From the NCBI GenBank assembly GCA_028023455.1, contig JAQFVV010000023.1, forward strand, positions 1,348,501 to 1,412,500: a stretch of 64,000 nucleotides of DNA, in the 5' to 3' direction. The stretch's first letter is position 1. Every line of letters begins with the position of its first letter. The translations under genes were made by a program, and so were the position numbers. Source of the DNA: Epiperipatus broadwayi (lineage: Eukaryota > Onychophora > Udeonychophora > Euonychophora > Peripatidae). A model generated the notes under the pieces. It saw only the letters and a list, made by a program, of their open reading frames with translations, had not been told where the DNA came from and did not search any database. Positions 49,527 to 61,071 of this stretch are shown here, piece after piece.

Positions 49527-50130
49527 ATGCATACTAGAGCCAAAACAAAAATGGAGGCTGAAAATAAAGAATTAGAAATACTTAGTGAGAAACAGGAAGT
49601 CACTCATAAAATAGGAAAAAGTGATACAGAAAGAAATGAATTAATAAGTTTGTTAAAGAAATTGATCAAAAGGCAGGAACAATTTTCCAATGGGATAAAG
49701 AAAAAGTTGAGCAATTTTCCAGGCAGAAGAGCTTGAAAAAATTTATAAAACAGGCAAGTGGATCCAGGGAATCTAACAATTAAAATCTAAAATGGATAGA
49801 AAATAAAATAGAAAAATTAAACAAATAAACAGGAAAAGGGAATCAAAATAGTACAAGAAGAAAATGGGAAGGTAGTAGAAGACATAAGAACAGATATGAA
49901 TAATTTAGCAGAAAAATAGAAATGACAGAGCTAAAAGTCAAGGAAGATAAAGTAAAGTTAGAAATAAAAATATTAATAATGACAGTAGGGAACAGATGCT
50001 GATAACTACTGAAAGGAAAATGGTCAAGCAAATGGCTGAGCTACTGAGTGCATTTCACAGCACAAGGCCAAACTATAAGACCAATGAAAGGGAATTAAAA
50101 CTCTAGAAAGAGAGAAGAATATGAATGTCA
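49527..50130 (+). pseudogene. Gag-like coiled-coil remnant of element B
   Basis: The frame at 49527-49736 encodes 69 residues starting MHTRAKTKMEAENKELEI, rich in Lys and Glu with a heptad-like spacing of Leu and Ile (about residues 10-55), as in the N-terminal part of many LTR-element gag proteins. After a frameshift near 49700 the charged coding character continues in another frame (QAEELEKIYKTGK, later MVKQMAELLSAFHSTRPN near 50020-50070). No zinc knuckle or capsid motif was found, so gag identity rests on position after the primer site and composition. Confidence 0.45.
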
Positions 50131-50415
50131 TAAACTTTGGCTTTTATAAAAATGATTGGCTTGAAAATACTAGGTATAAATCATCACATAGTCCTAGAAA
50201 AGGGGGGATGATTAATATACCAGCTGTGACCTGGATATCAACCACCCAGAAGGCCAGGCCTAGGGATAGGTCATGATTTCTTGGGTCTGAGTAGATAAAT
50301 AAGAAACCTGAAACAACCTCCTGACAAAATCTAAGTAGGTCTATAATAATTGAACAGACCCTTAGGCAATGAAAAAAAGTTTTGTACTTGGATTATGAGA
50401 TTGGAGAGTCAATAT

Positions 50416-50481
50416 ATGGTAATGAAAATGAAAGTTAGATTATCTATCATGGTAATGAAAATGAAAGTTAGATTATCTATC
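50416..50481 (+). repeat. Exact 33-base tandem duplication
   Basis: The unit starting ATGGTAATGAAAATGAAAG occurs at 50416-50448 and again at 50449-50481 with no difference, so it is recent relative to the decayed element around it. Confidence 0.95.
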
Positions 50482-50660
50482 ATGAAATCTAAAAATAAAT
50501 CAAAAATGATCTTATGTAAGTGACAGTTTGTGGTAACTGATTGAGTTATATGGGGTGTGTGGTTATGGAGAATTAAGAAAGGGATGTTGATGTAGGCTCT
50601 TTGTGAATTCAATGACCCATAAAGGGAATCAGGGAGATGGCTTCCCATATTCTGTAAGTT

Positions 50661-51035
50661 GAGGACCCAGTAGAGAAAGGCTTGGGCCCATCCAATGTGA
50701 TGGTAGAGGAGCTCCCAGCTCATTATCTAAATTTGTGCACTGGAAAAGTAATTCTAATATATGCCACAAATTAGTTTGCTAGAAGAAAAATTCCCAGCAT
50801 ATTTATAATAAATATTATTTTAGCATAAGTCAAATGTTCAATAGATGTATCCTGCCATTCACAGCATCCTTTATTTTGTAGGATGAGAACATAGGATGAG
50901 GACCCAGTAGAGAAAGTCCTGGGTACATCCAATTTGCTGGTAGAGAATGTCCCAGCAATCCCTAGTAATTAAAGTTTTTTTAGTGTAAGCGAACGGTCAG
51001 TAGATGTGACCTGCCATTTACAGTATCCAACTCCC
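50661..51035 (+). repeat. Diverged 237-base tandem duplication in element B
   Basis: GAGGACCCAGTAGAGAAAG at 50661 and again at 50898, followed in both by CATCCAAT.TG.TGGTAGAG, CCCAGC and later GTAGATGT..CCTGCCATT. The second copy is shorter. Function unknown; it precedes the polypurine tract. Confidence 0.75.
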
Positions 51036-51253
51036 CTTTACACATTCCATTAGGATGTATGTTTGTCCCTGGTGGTTCTCACAATGTATATAATTGTTGT
51101 ATTCAATCTAAAATATGGAGTGGGAGATAGATAAAAATGAGAAAGGCCTCTTTCTGTAACTTGTCTGTTTCCAGCAATACCGAAACTGATTCAAAAAATA
51201 AATCAAATCAAATATCAGAGCTAAAATGGGTCAAATTGACACATTTTACCTCT

Positions 51254-51266
51254 AAAATGAGGGGGA
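51254..51266 (+). other. Polypurine tract of element B
   Basis: AAAATGAGGGGGA directly before the right LTR, the expected site of plus-strand priming. Confidence 0.7.
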
Positions 51267-51310
51267 ATTAATGATCACAACATGTATGTTGTAAACACAC
51301 ACACATATAT

Positions 51311-51475
51311 AATATAAATTAAATTTCCATTAATTAGAACAAAATTGTAATTTAAAATTGAATTTAATGAGGGTTGAGGCGGGTTTAAGAAATTAACTAT
51401 AAGTACTTCTATGGATTGAAAGACTGTTTATAATAGTTTATTACCATTATATTTATTATTTTTATTATGATTATA
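51311..51475. mobile_element. MITE-like copy inside right LTR of element B
   Basis: Matches 37621-37840 at CCATTAATTA..ACAAAATTG, GGTTGAGGCGGGTTTAAG, AAGTACTTCT and the right arm. Most of the left arm is deleted. It splits the short AT run that is continuous in the left LTR, so it entered after element B. Confidence 0.7.
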
Positions 51476-52144
51476 TATATATGCATTACATATGTTAATA
51501 ATTTTAAAAAATAAATTATGAAGAAAAACAAAAATAGTTTAAAAGTATATTTTTAGAAATGAAATTAATAAAAAGGAAAGATTGCATTTTTTTTAGAATA
51601 GATTGTTTTTATTAAGAATAAAGGTGGGGAAAGAGACTCATGGCAAATAAAGATATTGAAATTTTTTTTAAAAAAGGTAAATGTTAAAAAATTAATAAAT
51701 GTAGAAGATTTTAAAATAAAATTTTCAATAGAATTAATTAGTGAAAGAAATCTTGTAAACTATCTTATTGGCAGTGGCAGGAATGCACTCAAATTTTGAA
51801 AGATTCCTGACTGATAAGATAGTAGATGAATTTAAAAAAAGATTAGGTAAATAAATATAATTAAACCAAATTAAATTTATGATAAAAATTAGGAGGTAAA
51901 TACAAAATTGGTGGCTTGACTATTGCTATTAATTGATTATTGATTATGATTACTGTGAGAGATAGTCAACAAGTTCCTCAGAGAGCCAGTTATTACTTGC
52001 TGCAGAAAACCTAAAGTTAGAAGCTGTAGAAGTAGCAACATGCATTACTAAACAACTTCTGGAGTGTTCATCTGGGCTTTATGCTCCAAGTCCTTGGTCC
52101 ATCAACCTCTCTCACCTGTGATTAATGTCTTGTTCATAGTATAG

Positions 52145-52690
52145 ATACTGCCACATACTCTCCCATTGTCTGTAAGAAGCATGGAAAGAAACCCATGAAG
52201 CAGTCACTGGAGACCAAAAGGCCAGTTATCTGGAAAATCAGAACCAAAGGAAATGTGTCAACTGCAGAAAGATGACATCATCCCACCATAATGAAAAAAT
52301 CCAGGTAAATATAACTTTTCAATCATAAATTGTCTAGACATTTTTAAAAGAAATGAACCTATAAATGAAAGACAATTAATATTATTGAATTCCTGACAAT
52401 TATTGTATACTTATTTTTTTATTTAATTGTTCTAAATATCTGTTTGATTGTGTGTGTGTATATATGAATAAAAAGTGTTTATTTAAATGTTGCTTGGTCT
52501 ATATTTTCCCTTTTTTAACTGCGTCATCGGGAGTTTAAGATTATTCAAATATTTCCATGTATTAGTTAATATTGTGCTGGGTCCTCTGATCAAGATGTTT
52601 GAGTTAGCCTGGGTAAATTTCAAGTGCTAGGTTCATATGCCTATCATCTGGGTATGCCAGCTATATACAACCTGTATGGTCAGATGGTGC
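52145..52690. other. Segment present only in right LTR of element B
   Basis: About 545 bases with no counterpart in the left LTR. The borders carry similar blocks (CCTGTGATTAATGTCTTGTTC and CCTTAGACTTGTTC), so this is either an insertion or a segment lost from the left LTR by recombination between those blocks. It contains a short (TG)n run and no reading frame of note. Confidence 0.5.
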
Positions 52691-53036
52691 CTTAGACTTG
52701 TTCTCATAACAAATAAAGTGCTTTGGATGATGGGTGTTGTCACAGCAGTAAGGTGCTATGGTCAGGAAAAATGATCAGGGCTCTGCATTTGTGTATTCTC
52801 AATCTGTCCATAAGTATCATTGATAGTTAATGTATCAGTGATGTTCTACCCCTCTGCTTGATTGTGTGATCTGGTACTGGAGGCATTAAATAAGTATGAA
52901 AAGGAATAATAATAAAGCCAATCATATAAGTAAATACTAAAATGTTAATAAATAATAATGTATAAGGTAAAATATAATAAATATTGTAAATATTAATAGA
53001 CATTTATACCAGATCATTATATATATATATATATAT

Positions 53037-53489
53037 AACAGAAGGAAACAAAAGAATTCATTACAAGATGTCAAATAAACAGGCTTAAAGACCAGATTAT
53101 GATATATGTAGGCATATTTATGCTTCACAGATTGGATTGTATAGTCATTGTAAAATTCGCCTTTAATTTTAATAGCTATTAATAATTGAGATACTTAAAC
53201 TATGTTAATTTATTTATATTGTTTCATTATAAGAGTGCAGTACAAGATTTCTTTATATCTATATATAACTGAATTTTATTGTATTGCCATTAGCTTTATG
53301 ATCCATCAATTTGAAATGAGAACAAAGATAATTCCTATTATTTTTAAATTTCTACTACTTTGATAAAATTTAAGTGCTCTCATGTCTTACTCTATTTTCT
53401 CTTTCTCACACACACATACATACTATTCTATCACTGATTGCCTTTATCAGAGCCATTGTATTTAGATTCTTTGCTAACCTTAATAATAT
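53037..53489. other. AT-rich spacer, nothing recognised
   Basis: No supported feature; short CA run near 53407. Confidence 0.4.
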
Positions 53490-54152
53490 TGTAATATATA
53501 AGGAATTCAAACTCAGACTTTCGCATGACCCTCAACACTCCATGCCATCTCATATTGCTGACCAACCTGATCATACACATGTTGAAAAGATAAATAATCA
53601 CCAATATTTGTATTTCATGCTAAACCAGCAATCATCAGTTGGTCCAGATTACTATCTCCATACATATATACAATCAGTGCTCAGCTTTATATTAAGATTC
53701 TCAATCTTCATACTTTAATGGACAGGCTTCAAAATACTCCAACCCATAACTCTTCAGCCATTCATTTCATTGAAAATCTGATGATGGAATGTTCAAAGCC
53801 TATGTTAGTGCCAAGGTTGTCATCCTACCCATGTTGATCATTAAATCATTCTGACCCCTCATGTTCCATCATCAGATTTTCAATGAAATGGATGGCTGAA
53901 GAGTTGTGGGTTGGAGTAGTTTGAAGCCTGTCCATTGAAGTATGAAGATTGGCTATCTTAATATAAAGCTGAGTACTGATGGAGATAGTAATGTAGACCA
54001 ACTGATGATTGCTGGTTTAGCATGAAATATGTATATTGGTGATTATTTGTCTTTTCAACATGTGTATGAGCAGGTGGATCAGCAATATGAGATGGCATGG
54101 AGAGTTGAGGATCAGGTGAAAGTCTGAGTTCAAATCTTTTATACATTACATT
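53490..54152. repeat. Long foldback, ~300-base arms
   Basis: Arms 53490-53790 and 53863-54152 are inverted copies with moderate divergence and a 72-base centre. They share CTCATATTGCTGA, ACACATGTTGAAAAG, CATGCTAAACCAGCAATCATC and GATTTTCAATGAAATG with their complements. Each arm has an open frame of 60-110 codons giving the same SMPSHIAD...HTHVEK peptide; this reflects the repeat, and the peptide matches no family I know. Other copies are not seen in the window. Confidence 0.75.
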
Positions 54153-55297
54153 ATATATGTGCAGGTGTGTGTAGGCCTGTACAGTGTATTAATTTACTTA
54201 ATAATAGTTGATAACTTTCTATCATAATAATATCAACAAAAAAAAGCTCTCTCTTTATTCTCTATTCAGAAATAAAATCATTCCCTTCTTTATTTTCTTT
54301 TATTATATGCTTCAAAAAATGGTTGTCTTAAAATAATAAAATTAATTTAAAATCAGATGAGAATTTCGACAACTTTATAACCATAGAATAAATAAGTAGC
54401 TGATTCTGATACTAATTTTTTAATAACATAATTTTAAGAATTTTATCACTTAAATATCGCCTGTTCATTGATTCACTTATTTTTACAATATTGTTTTTAA
54501 TAATATAATTTGTTCTAACAATGTACAAATGATATTTTTAAATTAATGCTGAAAAAATTGTAATTGGTAGTCATCACTAATTAAATTAATTTCATGCCAT
54601 CTTAGTATATCTGTCCAGATTTTAACTATAATGGATCTTATTCAGTCTGGCTTTAAAATTTATTGATGATAGATTATTAATGTGTGTGCGTGTGTTTTTT
54701 TTTTTTTGGTAGTCCATTTTATGCTTTTCTTTGATCTCATTATATAATAATCCTGACAAAGAGGACATTTTCAATCAATTTGCTTGAACTTTTTCATACC
54801 AATGTGATATCAAAAAATATACTGTTTTCAGTTTATCACAATGTAAAATTAAAATCTAGAAGAATTCATCCATACCATTAATATTTTTATTCTGCAGAAT
54901 CATTTCCTATTCAGGATATATTAATCTTTATGTATCCAATTCCAATATCTCATTTGTCTGTGAAACATGGCTTTTTAATTTTCTTTAATCTGGCATTTCT
55001 TTGTCAGGTTGAAAGTTTGAAGCAAAAATAAACCTTAAAAAATGTTATTTTTTCATCAAAGAAATTTCTCTCACCTTTTTTTTTTTTAATTTGAAGCATA
55101 TATGTAATAACCTTGTTTAATAATTTTTCAAATTATATTTTTATTCAAAGTTAATCCAGAGAACATTTTAAAAAATGCAAAACACAAATAGGTGAATGCA
55201 CAAAGTGCTTTAAAAGTCCAAATACATTTTTATTATAAATACTGTCAGTATATATGAATAAAAAGATATAAATTTATTTTTTATATACTTATCTTAA
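54153..55297. other. AT-rich stretch, no gene seen
   Basis: No supported feature. Confidence 0.4.
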
Positions 55298-55641
55298 CTT
55301 AGTTGTATTTATATGTTGGTCTATTTCCATCATCTAATATGAGTATTGAATGTCTTTTGGCAGGATGGTTCAGTTGGTTAGAGAGTTACTTAAAATTCAA
55401 TATTCAAAGAATCTAAAGATCCAGGTTTGATTCCCATGCTAGTACTGTTGTTAGTCAGGCCAGCAACACCTGAAGAAGAGGGGAGAATAATACCTCTTGA
55501 AATGTTGTGCATATACTAATTCTATGTGCTATTACTAACAGTTGAATGTATTTGGAATATTTAAATAAAGTTAAATTTTTTTAAAGACATTTAATACTCA
55601 TAGTAGATGATGGAAATAGTCCAATATATAAATACAACTAA
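55298..55641. mobile_element. Inverted-repeat arms enclosing a tRNA-derived SINE
   Basis: Arms 55298-55358 and 55583-55641 are inverted copies (CTATTTCCATCATCTA and TAGATGATGGAAATAG, about 60 bases each with a handful of differences). The sequence between them is a tRNA-derived SINE-like unit ending in a T-run. Either a SINE inserted into a MITE-like hairpin or the arms and SINE body move together. Confidence 0.65.
55359..55582 (+). mobile_element. tRNA-derived SINE-like unit
   Basis: A box TGGTTCAGTTGG at 55366-55377 and B box GGTTTGATTCC at 55424-55434 are 46 bases apart, as in internal RNA polymerase III promoters of tRNA genes. The anticodon and acceptor stems do not pair, so it is not a working tRNA. 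Downstream the body contains CTGAAGA, an AGAGG/CCTCT stem and GAAAT (55470-55502), then AATAAAG near 55565 and a T-run. Confidence 0.65.
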
Positions 55642-56044
55642 TACACTATCATCACAAACCTTCAGGAAAACATTAATTTAATTTGTTACCAATTATTATT
55701 AGGTTTTGTAATTAAATTAATCATTAATCTTTTTCTCATTCTCTTTTCATTTTCTTTTATACTACTATCTTTAGACACATATGTTATTGCCAAGTTCAAT
55801 CATTCTGAGACTGTTACCCATCAATCATTTGTTTGTTCTATCTGTTATAAGAGGATTGTGTATTAGTACAATTTCCAATCCCAGTTTTTTGTTTTTGTTT
55901 TTTACAAATGGTTGTACTTTGTATTTCTATTTTTGTTTTTGTTTTCTCTCTCACACTTTTGGACTTAGAATTGTTATACTCATTTATGAATAGCTAATAA
56001 TGATGATAATGGTTGTGTTTCATCAGAATTAAATATCAATCTTC
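55642..56044. other. AT-rich spacer, nothing recognised
   Basis: The frame at 55781-55993 is low-complexity hydrophobic and not believable as a gene. Confidence 0.4.
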
Positions 56045-56054
56045 AATTTAGTTA

Positions 56055-56145
56055 AGAGCCTCATGATATATTGGCTAGTGCTTACCTTTGCCATGCTCAT
56101 GACTTATAGTTCAAGTCTGAGGCAAATGAAAACTGAAAAAAAAAT
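56055..56145 (+). mobile_element. Second tRNA-like SINE relic
   Basis: An A-box-like TGATATATTGGCTAGTGC at 56064 and a B-box-like AGTTCAAGTCT at 56108-56118 are about 44 bases start to start, followed by an A-rich tail (GAAAACTGAAAAAAAAA). The match is weaker than the unit at 55.4 kb and the body is short. Confidence 0.4.
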
Positions 56146-59100
56146 TAGATCATAAAAAAATGGCTCACATTGATAGACATTCATTATTGCAATAACTATG
56201 AAAGTAACAAAATTCATACTCTTATAGGTACTGAACCCATGATTTAATTTTATTTTTTATTTTATCATAGTAAGTAGTGTATAAATACTGTTCCAAGAGC
56301 CCAAGTTTCTTTTTATCTTTGTTATTTTAGAATCATTATAAATTGAGATATCGTTTGTGTTTTTTTAGACTGTGATATTTTTTGTTCTTAAATCATTTAT
56401 AAAATCTGATTTGTCTTAGCTTTATCATATCTACATCTTTTAATCTCTGTTTATAAAAATGCAGCTCTTTCTCTTTGAAGATCATTAATCAAATATTGAA
56501 CTTTGGGATATTCTTCATGATGTAAGAGTGTTAGTACATTTTAAAAATACAAGCTTTCATTTTTTTTTTCTATTGTCTGTTTTTCATACTAACCATGTGT
56601 TTTTTTTTTTTTATAAAATGAAGTCTGATTTCTAAGTTGAGATGTTCATTTTACATTGGAAAAGCATGATACTTGCAGAATGGTCCTTAGAAAAACTGTT
56701 TCCATTTACCCATAAAAATAACTGTTTCATGGCTCTCATGGTTTGAAAAAATTACTTATTCAAGTATTAATCAAACTTGATATTGCTTAATTTTATGATT
56801 GTATGAAAACTGATATAATAGAACCATACACATTTTATGTTTTTTGTTATATTTTATATAGATTTTGAATCTTTGTCATAGTTACATACTAGTAAACTTC
56901 AAATTTGGTCTCATTAATGATGCCTACGATGATCTTGGTTCTTTTTTATTTTATAATATTTTTAATGTTATCCCTTTTTTACCTTTTTTCTTTACTGACC
57001 ACCATTTAAACTAAATAATTAAAATATCTTGTATTGTCAAAATTTATATAACTATGTAAGCAAATTAGCTTAGGTTTAAAAGCTTAGGGTTTAAATCTTA
57101 ACTATTAATTTATATAAAAGAGGAAAAGGAATTATTAGATGTGTTTATGAAAATCCATATTTACTATTAGTGAAGGTTAATAGTTAGAAATAAATTCTGC
57201 AGAACTAGTTGACAATATCATTTAATATCTATTAATTTCTCATCTTATAATATATGATTCTACAGAAATTAAAATGGATTATGTTCTTAATAAAGAAATA
57301 GGTTCTATTATATATAATTGTGTGTTGGATTTGGATTTTATTTTGCCTTGGATGCTATATTATTTACATAGTATTATTTTTTTCATCTTCCTCATGCTGA
57401 AAAAATAATGTCTTTTAATTTTTGCTCAACAATTTGTTTATAGTTGACCATTTTCAGAGTTATTGTTTGTATTTGTGAGATAGGAAGAATTATGTTTTTA
57501 AAGCTAAAACTGAAGTCAAAGTAATATTTAACTGACAATGAAGCAATTTTTTGTTGTTTATTTTAATATTGAGTGGCTTAAATATTTTCCATCAAATTAT
57601 TTGATCTTTTTATGTCTTGGCATATGACTGGGAACTTAATTTTTGCTGTGAATTTTTATTGATTTAATTTTGTGTTATACTAATAAACAATAAATTAATG
57701 ATACAAAATAAATCATTTTAATTACTCAAAATTTGTAAATGTAATTCAATGCAACCTCTCCTCTTGATAGTTAACAGCAAAAACATGATTAAAATATGGA
57801 AAAATGAAATTAATTGCTTTATTATAAATTCCAAAATAAACTTGGAAAATTGAAAGAGCTAAAAAAAGAAAATTAAAAATGAGAACAGTGCTTTTCAAAC
57901 AGGAAAAGGAAGGAGTTTAATTTTTTTTTTTTTTTAAAAAAAAGAACAATTTTAATCGTAAAAGAATATCATACATTTTCAAAAAAAAAAAAAGATTCCA
58001 GTCCAGATGTTCACGAGTGCAATAATATCTGCTGCAATTTTTAAAATATTGAATGAAGAAAAAAATCGTTCACATGTGTTACTTTTCTACAGAAATAAAC
58101 TTCAAATTAAACTTGTAGCCGAAAACAGTGAAGAAAAGATCCATTTTCTTTTCTTCAAAAACTGCTTTAACGATTTTTTCAATCCTCAAAACCATAGCTT
58201 ACACTATATATATTTAAAAAAACTTACATAAGTGTATGTGGTTATATATAAAATATAATTTTAAAAAATTTTGAGTAGTTGAAGGAATATTCTTATTTTT
58301 TGAACTTCCCTTTGCAAACTTACATGAAAGTCCAAGTAATCTTAAAATTGATTTTTAATTGAGGAAAACAAATACAAAAAATTCAATTTAATCAATTAAA
58401 AATAGAATTATTGGGTTCAGTCTTTCATTTTGATGCTTAAACAAGACGTGGATCTTTTAAAAAATTGGTAGTATTGTAATCAAACTTTTAACATTTAATT
58501 GTTCACTTAAAGCACTGATAATCAGAAGTCATTGCTTAGTTGTAGTTCTCCATTGCAACTTTGGATTGAGAATGTTATACATACATCTTACATATAAGCT
58601 TAATTTGTTTTCTCTGATGATTCATCAAAAAATATATTTTTAGAGAATTTATTTTGTAGTATTTTTCTCTTTGTTTTCTTTATTGCACTAGAATGTCCAA
58701 TAAAGATATTTCATTCATATTTTTATATGGGACTAATCGAGTTAGCTGTTGGTTAAAATATTTTTAAATATACTAAGATTTCTAAAAAACAATATTTCAA
58801 CTTTCATCCAGATATTGAACTTCAGGTTATGACCAGTGCAAGTGGGTGTTCTAATCACTATGCCTGAAGTCAATTTGTGCTGATTTTTATATATTGTAAA
58901 TGAAAAATTTACTTCAGTGATCTGCAATAATAATCTATTCTTAGTATCATTAACTTCACACAATACAGATAACCAGAACCAATCTCTCATATTATCAGAT
59001 GTACTAGTTATTCAAACACCTACTCAAAATAATAATCTGAATTTTGCATAAATTTAATCTCATGCAATACATTTTATTTTTAAACAGTGACTCTGCTAGC

Positions 59101-60441
59101 ACATGAAAATTTTCAAATAATGTTTAAACCTGTCATGTAATATTGAATATTTATTTTGAAAGCTAGAGGTAATTATTATTTCAGAACTTACATGCATTGG
59201 TAATTATTATAAATACTAAATTAAATATGCAATATTATTAAAATGGACTGATAATGAATCTTATAAATGAATAGTGTATTTTAGCAGTCACTAATGTTTT
59301 CACCATTATTCTTTGAGAGATTTTTGATATTTTATACAGAGTCATAGGCTAAGCACAACATTTTCAATCAAGTGATCAAGCAGATTGTTTAAAATACACA
59401 CAGTAGGTTTATATAATGAGATATTAAATACAATTGATGGATTTATAAAAAGTTTGTGGTGAAAGTCAATATTGTATAACAAATACTAAAACAGTAAATA
59501 TAAGAAAAAAATGAAAAGAAAAGATTTTAAAAAAAATTGTTATATAAGAAATTGATTAAGTGATAATGAAAATAGCATAAAGAACTTAAAATAAAAAGTA
59601 CATTAAATGAGAATTGGGTTTTTATTAAGGATAAGATGTTATTTTAGAATTTATTGTATTTATATTAGAGAAAGTTGCTTGTTAGTAGTTTTGTTTGTAT
59701 TATTGCTTTTTATAAAATAGAAGTTTAGATTTCTGGAAAAAAGTGAAGGCTTTAATGCCAATTTAAAATAAAATAGAAAATAAGAAAGTAAAATAGAAAA
59801 ATAAAATTAGAAATACAGAAACATTGAAAATATTGAGTAAAAAAGTTTTATTTTTTGCTAAAATTAGGAAATAAAATTGATTGTATTTGAAGATAGAAGA
59901 GTTATGATAATCATGTTCTGGAGACTGCATAGAGTGAGGTGGCAAAAGGTAGAAATAAGAATTTGATAAGTAATCTTTATAAGGGATAGCTATGAATATT
60001 TTAAAAATAGATCAAGAAACAGAGGACCTGGAAATAATAGTCTTATTTGAGTGTGACATCTACTATCTTTTGATAAAGAATTGATAATGATATCACCAGA
60101 TTAAATAATAAATTGAGGTAAAAACAATATATTAGTAAAAGAAAGTCACAAATAATATGAAACAACTTTGGAAAATCAGAATGTTGATACACTAATTCTT
60201 GTTGGTTTATAAAAATCTAAATAATACCAAGATATTTTTAATTTAAGTGGTATTGATCATAAAATAATTTAGGGATATACAAAATCTGCATTACAATGTT
60301 GTATTTTTTCATTATTAATGTTGTAATCTTTGATAAAACAAACTAATACCACCAGATCTCTGAAAATATTCCATCTCATATATCAATCTTTTAATAATAT
60401 CAGTCATTTCTCAAATTATTAACTTAGATATATATATATAT
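56146..60441. other. Long AT-rich stretch, no gene seen
   Basis: T-rich at 56200-57000, with a poly(T)/poly(A) flip at 57918-57950. Frames at 58007-58231, 58742-58990 and 59763-59945 match no family and are of lengths expected by chance. No repeat family recognised. Confidence 0.4.
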
Positions 60442-60805
60442 AAAAGAGGCAAAACTCTCCATAGAGTAGTGTCACTCAGTGCAAGTCAGAGTAATCAATG
60501 AATGCCAGAAGGCTTGTGCATAAAATCCCTATCTAGAGTCTACTTATCCAATATCCCCAGGCTAGTTTCTAGCTTATGACTTTCATCAGTAAGGAGGCTT
60601 GGATCTGAGAGCACTGTGCATTCAAAGATGCAGTGCTCTCAGATCCAAGTCTCCTCACTGATGAAAGGCACAAGCTAGAAACTAGTCTGGGGATATTGGA
60701 TGAGTAGGCCCTAGATAGGGATTTTATGCACAAGCCTTTTAGCATCCACTGATTACTCTGATTTGCACTAAGTGGCATTACTGTATGTAGAGGTTTACCT
60801 ATTTT
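60442..60805. repeat. Long foldback, ~180-base arms, 6-base centre
   Basis: Arms 60442-60621 and 60628-60805 are inverted copies separated by only six bases, a nearly continuous palindrome. Shared blocks include GGATCTGAGAGCACTG, AATATCCCCAG, TAGTTTCTAGCTT and GCATAAAATCCCTATCTAG. A single arm occurs alone at 32296-32465, so the unit is a dispersed family of about 180 bases. Read outward from the centre each arm has CTGATGA, a short stem-loop and GAAACTAG (60658-60681 plus; 60566-60589 minus). Confidence 0.85.
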
Positions 60806-61071
60806 AATAACAGTTATGAGCAAGCATAATAAATGGTGATTATGTGATGTTTAGTGGTTGGATATATATATTTAAACATCTTGAAGATAAACTACTTACT
60901 GCATTATATAATCAGAATTATATGCAATGATAACTTTTTATGACAGTTAATGATGTCAGCCAGAAAACTCAAGACTTTGCAGAAAATACTTTTAATACTC
61001 AATATTCTTTCATTCTTTTTGCATTGCTATATTAAATAAATATTTTTTAAAAATAACTTGTTTGCACTTTT

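Larger units (their letters stand above)
48071..53015 (+). mobile_element. Element B: old LTR retroelement with gag-like remnant
   Basis: Two long direct repeats (48071-49119 and 51267-53015) flank about 2.15 kb. The left repeat begins TGTAATGATCACAACA and ends TTGTGACA; two bases later comes a lysine-tRNA-type primer site, and the right repeat is immediately preceded by a polypurine tract. TATA and AATAAA signals lie in the repeat at sensible spacing. The interior has a coiled-coil, charged reading frame near its start, as gag has, but no protease, RT or integrase. The right repeat has been enlarged by a MITE copy and by a further segment near 52145-52690. Many differences between the repeats show that it is old and inactive. 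Confidence 0.8.
51267..53015 (+). repeat. Right LTR of element B, with insertions
   Basis: Starts TAATGATCACAACATG and follows the left LTR block by block. Two segments are absent on the left: 51311-51475 (MITE-like) and about 52145-52690. AATAAA at about 52708 matches the left signal. The last bases have merged into an (AT)n run at 53019-53036. Confidence 0.75.

Noticed and set aside
53374-53718. 114-residue frame and its inverted counterpart at 53958-54146 as a gene pair
   Set aside because: They are the two arms of a foldback; no family match and no conserved ends. Kept only as a finding.
55359-55440. Genuine tRNA gene
   Set aside because: A and B boxes are present but acceptor and anticodon stems do not pair, and a SINE body follows.
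58742-58990. 82-residue minus-strand frame
   Set aside because: In DNA this AT-rich, several frames of this length are expected by chance over 64 kb; no family or splice support.
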